DNA of 37,500 bases, from assembly GCA_012295275.1 (NCBI GenBank), contig CM022666.1, forward strand, positions 985,001 to 1,022,500, given 5' to 3'. This document shows, piece by piece, positions 36,561 to 37,500 of the stretch (position 1 is its first letter; every line of letters starts with the position of its first letter). The position numbers were made by a program, and so were the translations under genes. The DNA comes from Chrysomallon squamiferum. Taxonomy: Eukaryota; Mollusca; Gastropoda; Neomphalida; Peltospiridae. The notes beneath the pieces are model-generated. The model was not told the DNA's origin. It saw only the letters and a program-made list of their open reading frames with translations, and searched no databases.

Positions 36561-36705
36561 TTATTAGCAACAAGGTTTGTTTTAGACGTGCCTTCCCACA
36601 GACAGGAAGATAATCAAGGGCAATTGATAAACCAGCCCCCCTAACTAATTTTTGAAAGACTTTGCTATGGGAAGGTGCATATTAATCATTACTTTTTGCT
36701 AATAA
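36561..36705. repeat. Imperfect 38-bp inverted repeat with 69-bp spacer
   Basis: The arms are 36561-36598 and 36668-36705. Outer ends TTATTAGCAA and TTGCTAATAA are perfect complements over 10 bp, and inner ends CCTTCCCA and TGGGAAGG over 8 bp. About 28 of 38 positions pair overall. No clear target-site duplication is seen. It could be a small decayed inverted-repeat element or a chance hairpin. Confidence 0.6.
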
Positions 36706-37500
36706 GAAAGAACAGGTTATTAGGTGGCAGCATGGCCTTTTCTCTCATCATGATGTGTCATCAATGGTGTATTGAATAGAGAGACAGAGAGGTATGGATA
36801 AAACTCAGTAGATGTGTTTGGCTGAATCGGGGTTAATAGTTGGGTTGTTAAGTATATTTTGCATTAACTGTCTGTTTTGTGTGGAATAAGTGCCAAGTTA
36901 TCAGACACCAGCATGATGTATTGAGAAATAAAAGAAGTTATTGCTCAAATCACCTTTCCACTGCCTGCTATTTTACGTTATTTATTCTTTTAGGAGCAGC
37001 AGTTTAACAAATGGCTGGACCACATGAAGAAATTTTATTTGTGCATTTTTTAAATAAGGCTGTGAGTGGTTTTGTGTGCAGTGGGTTTTTAAAAAAAAAC
37101 AGAAAAAAAGACAGAAATTTGGTTTAATGTTGAAGTCAGGGTTGATGGTGACATAGAGAGTTTTTTTTTATTTATGCACATAAATAGTAAAGTTAGAGTT
37201 AGAGTTGTTATTTCCTCACCCATCTGTGTTCCTTGTTCACCTTCTTTATCATCTTGAATATTGGAATTTTTAAAATTTAAATTTCCTTTTTCTACTTCTT
37301 TCTTTTAAAACATGTTGTGTTATTTTTATTACAATTATTTCTTTTTAATTAATATTTATAAAAAATAAAATTGATATTCCTGCCATAATGTCATGTACTT
37401 GATTTTTTTATTTTTATTTTTTTAAATTTTATTTCAGTTTTTTTATTATTTTTTTAAAATACCAGTTTTCTTTGCTGTTCAGTTACCTGAGATTTTGACT

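Larger units (their letters stand above)
20019..37500 (+). other. CASK: CASK intron 3, 5' portion (at least 17.5 kb)
   Basis: This intron begins at the exon 3 donor and continues beyond the window. No exon encoding the next CASK segment was found. Most of its length consists of tandem arrays in different stages of decay plus microsatellites, listed separately. Intervals not listed, such as 29900-30500, 30950-31750 and 34900-36400, show AT-rich sequence with nothing I can support as a gene. Confidence 0.92.

Noticed and set aside
36990-37040. Possible next CASK exon near ATGGCTGGAC at 37011-37020
   Set aside because: The frame does not continue with the expected conserved kinase-domain residues after the hinge, and flanking splice sites are poor.

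Overview
The window is eukaryotic, AT-rich and almost entirely intronic. It carries two consecutive protein-coding exons, both on the + strand, of one gene that I recognise with high confidence as CASK (calcium/calmodulin-dependent serine protein kinase, a membrane-associated guanylate kinase scaffold; LIN-2 in worms, Caki/Camguk in flies). The exons (2232-2344 and 19913-20018) encode the N-lobe of the CaM-kinase-like domain, from the glycine-rich loop to the hinge. They match human exons 2 and 3 in order, boundary and intron phase. The rest of the gene lies outside the window: the start codon upstream, and the catalytic loop, L27, PDZ, SH3 and guanylate kinase parts downstream.

The organism is an animal with long introns (17.6 kb for the complete one) and very abundant microsatellites. 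This suits a mollusc, possibly a cephalopod, but that is an inference from genome style. The short protein sequence does not settle the clade.

Layout: 1-2231 is the 3' part of the first intron. 2232-2344 is exon 2. 2345-19912 is intron 2, holding many simple repeats, a decayed ~100-bp repeat family spaced by CT-rich tracts near 7.1-8.2 kb, a 147-bp (CT)n tract at 13951, and a 330-bp almost pure A/T block at 14.87-15.2 kb. 19913-20018 is exon 3. 20019-37500 is the beginning of intron 3. Its most striking element is a ~2.2-kb tandem array of a 39-bp unit that starts exactly at the exon 3 splice donor. Intron 3 then continues as a chain of other, more decayed tandem arrays (units of about 120, 27, 90-100, 88 and 95-120 bp) and long (GA)n/(CT)n tracts in opposite orientations.

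Two points stand out. The 39-bp array grew out of the donor-proximal intron sequence; its units repeat the intron from position +2 but lack the donor G. Each typical unit carries CTTACC, the hexamer at the heart of the U1 snRNA 5' end, which is the reverse complement of a splice donor core. Separately, a GC-richer, CpG-containing island at 26.81-27.32 kb ends in a short ATG-initiated open frame and a good splice donor whose phase fits the next CASK exon. It is a candidate alternative promoter and first exon. No RNA gene, intact transposon, CRISPR array or other convincing gene was seen on either strand.
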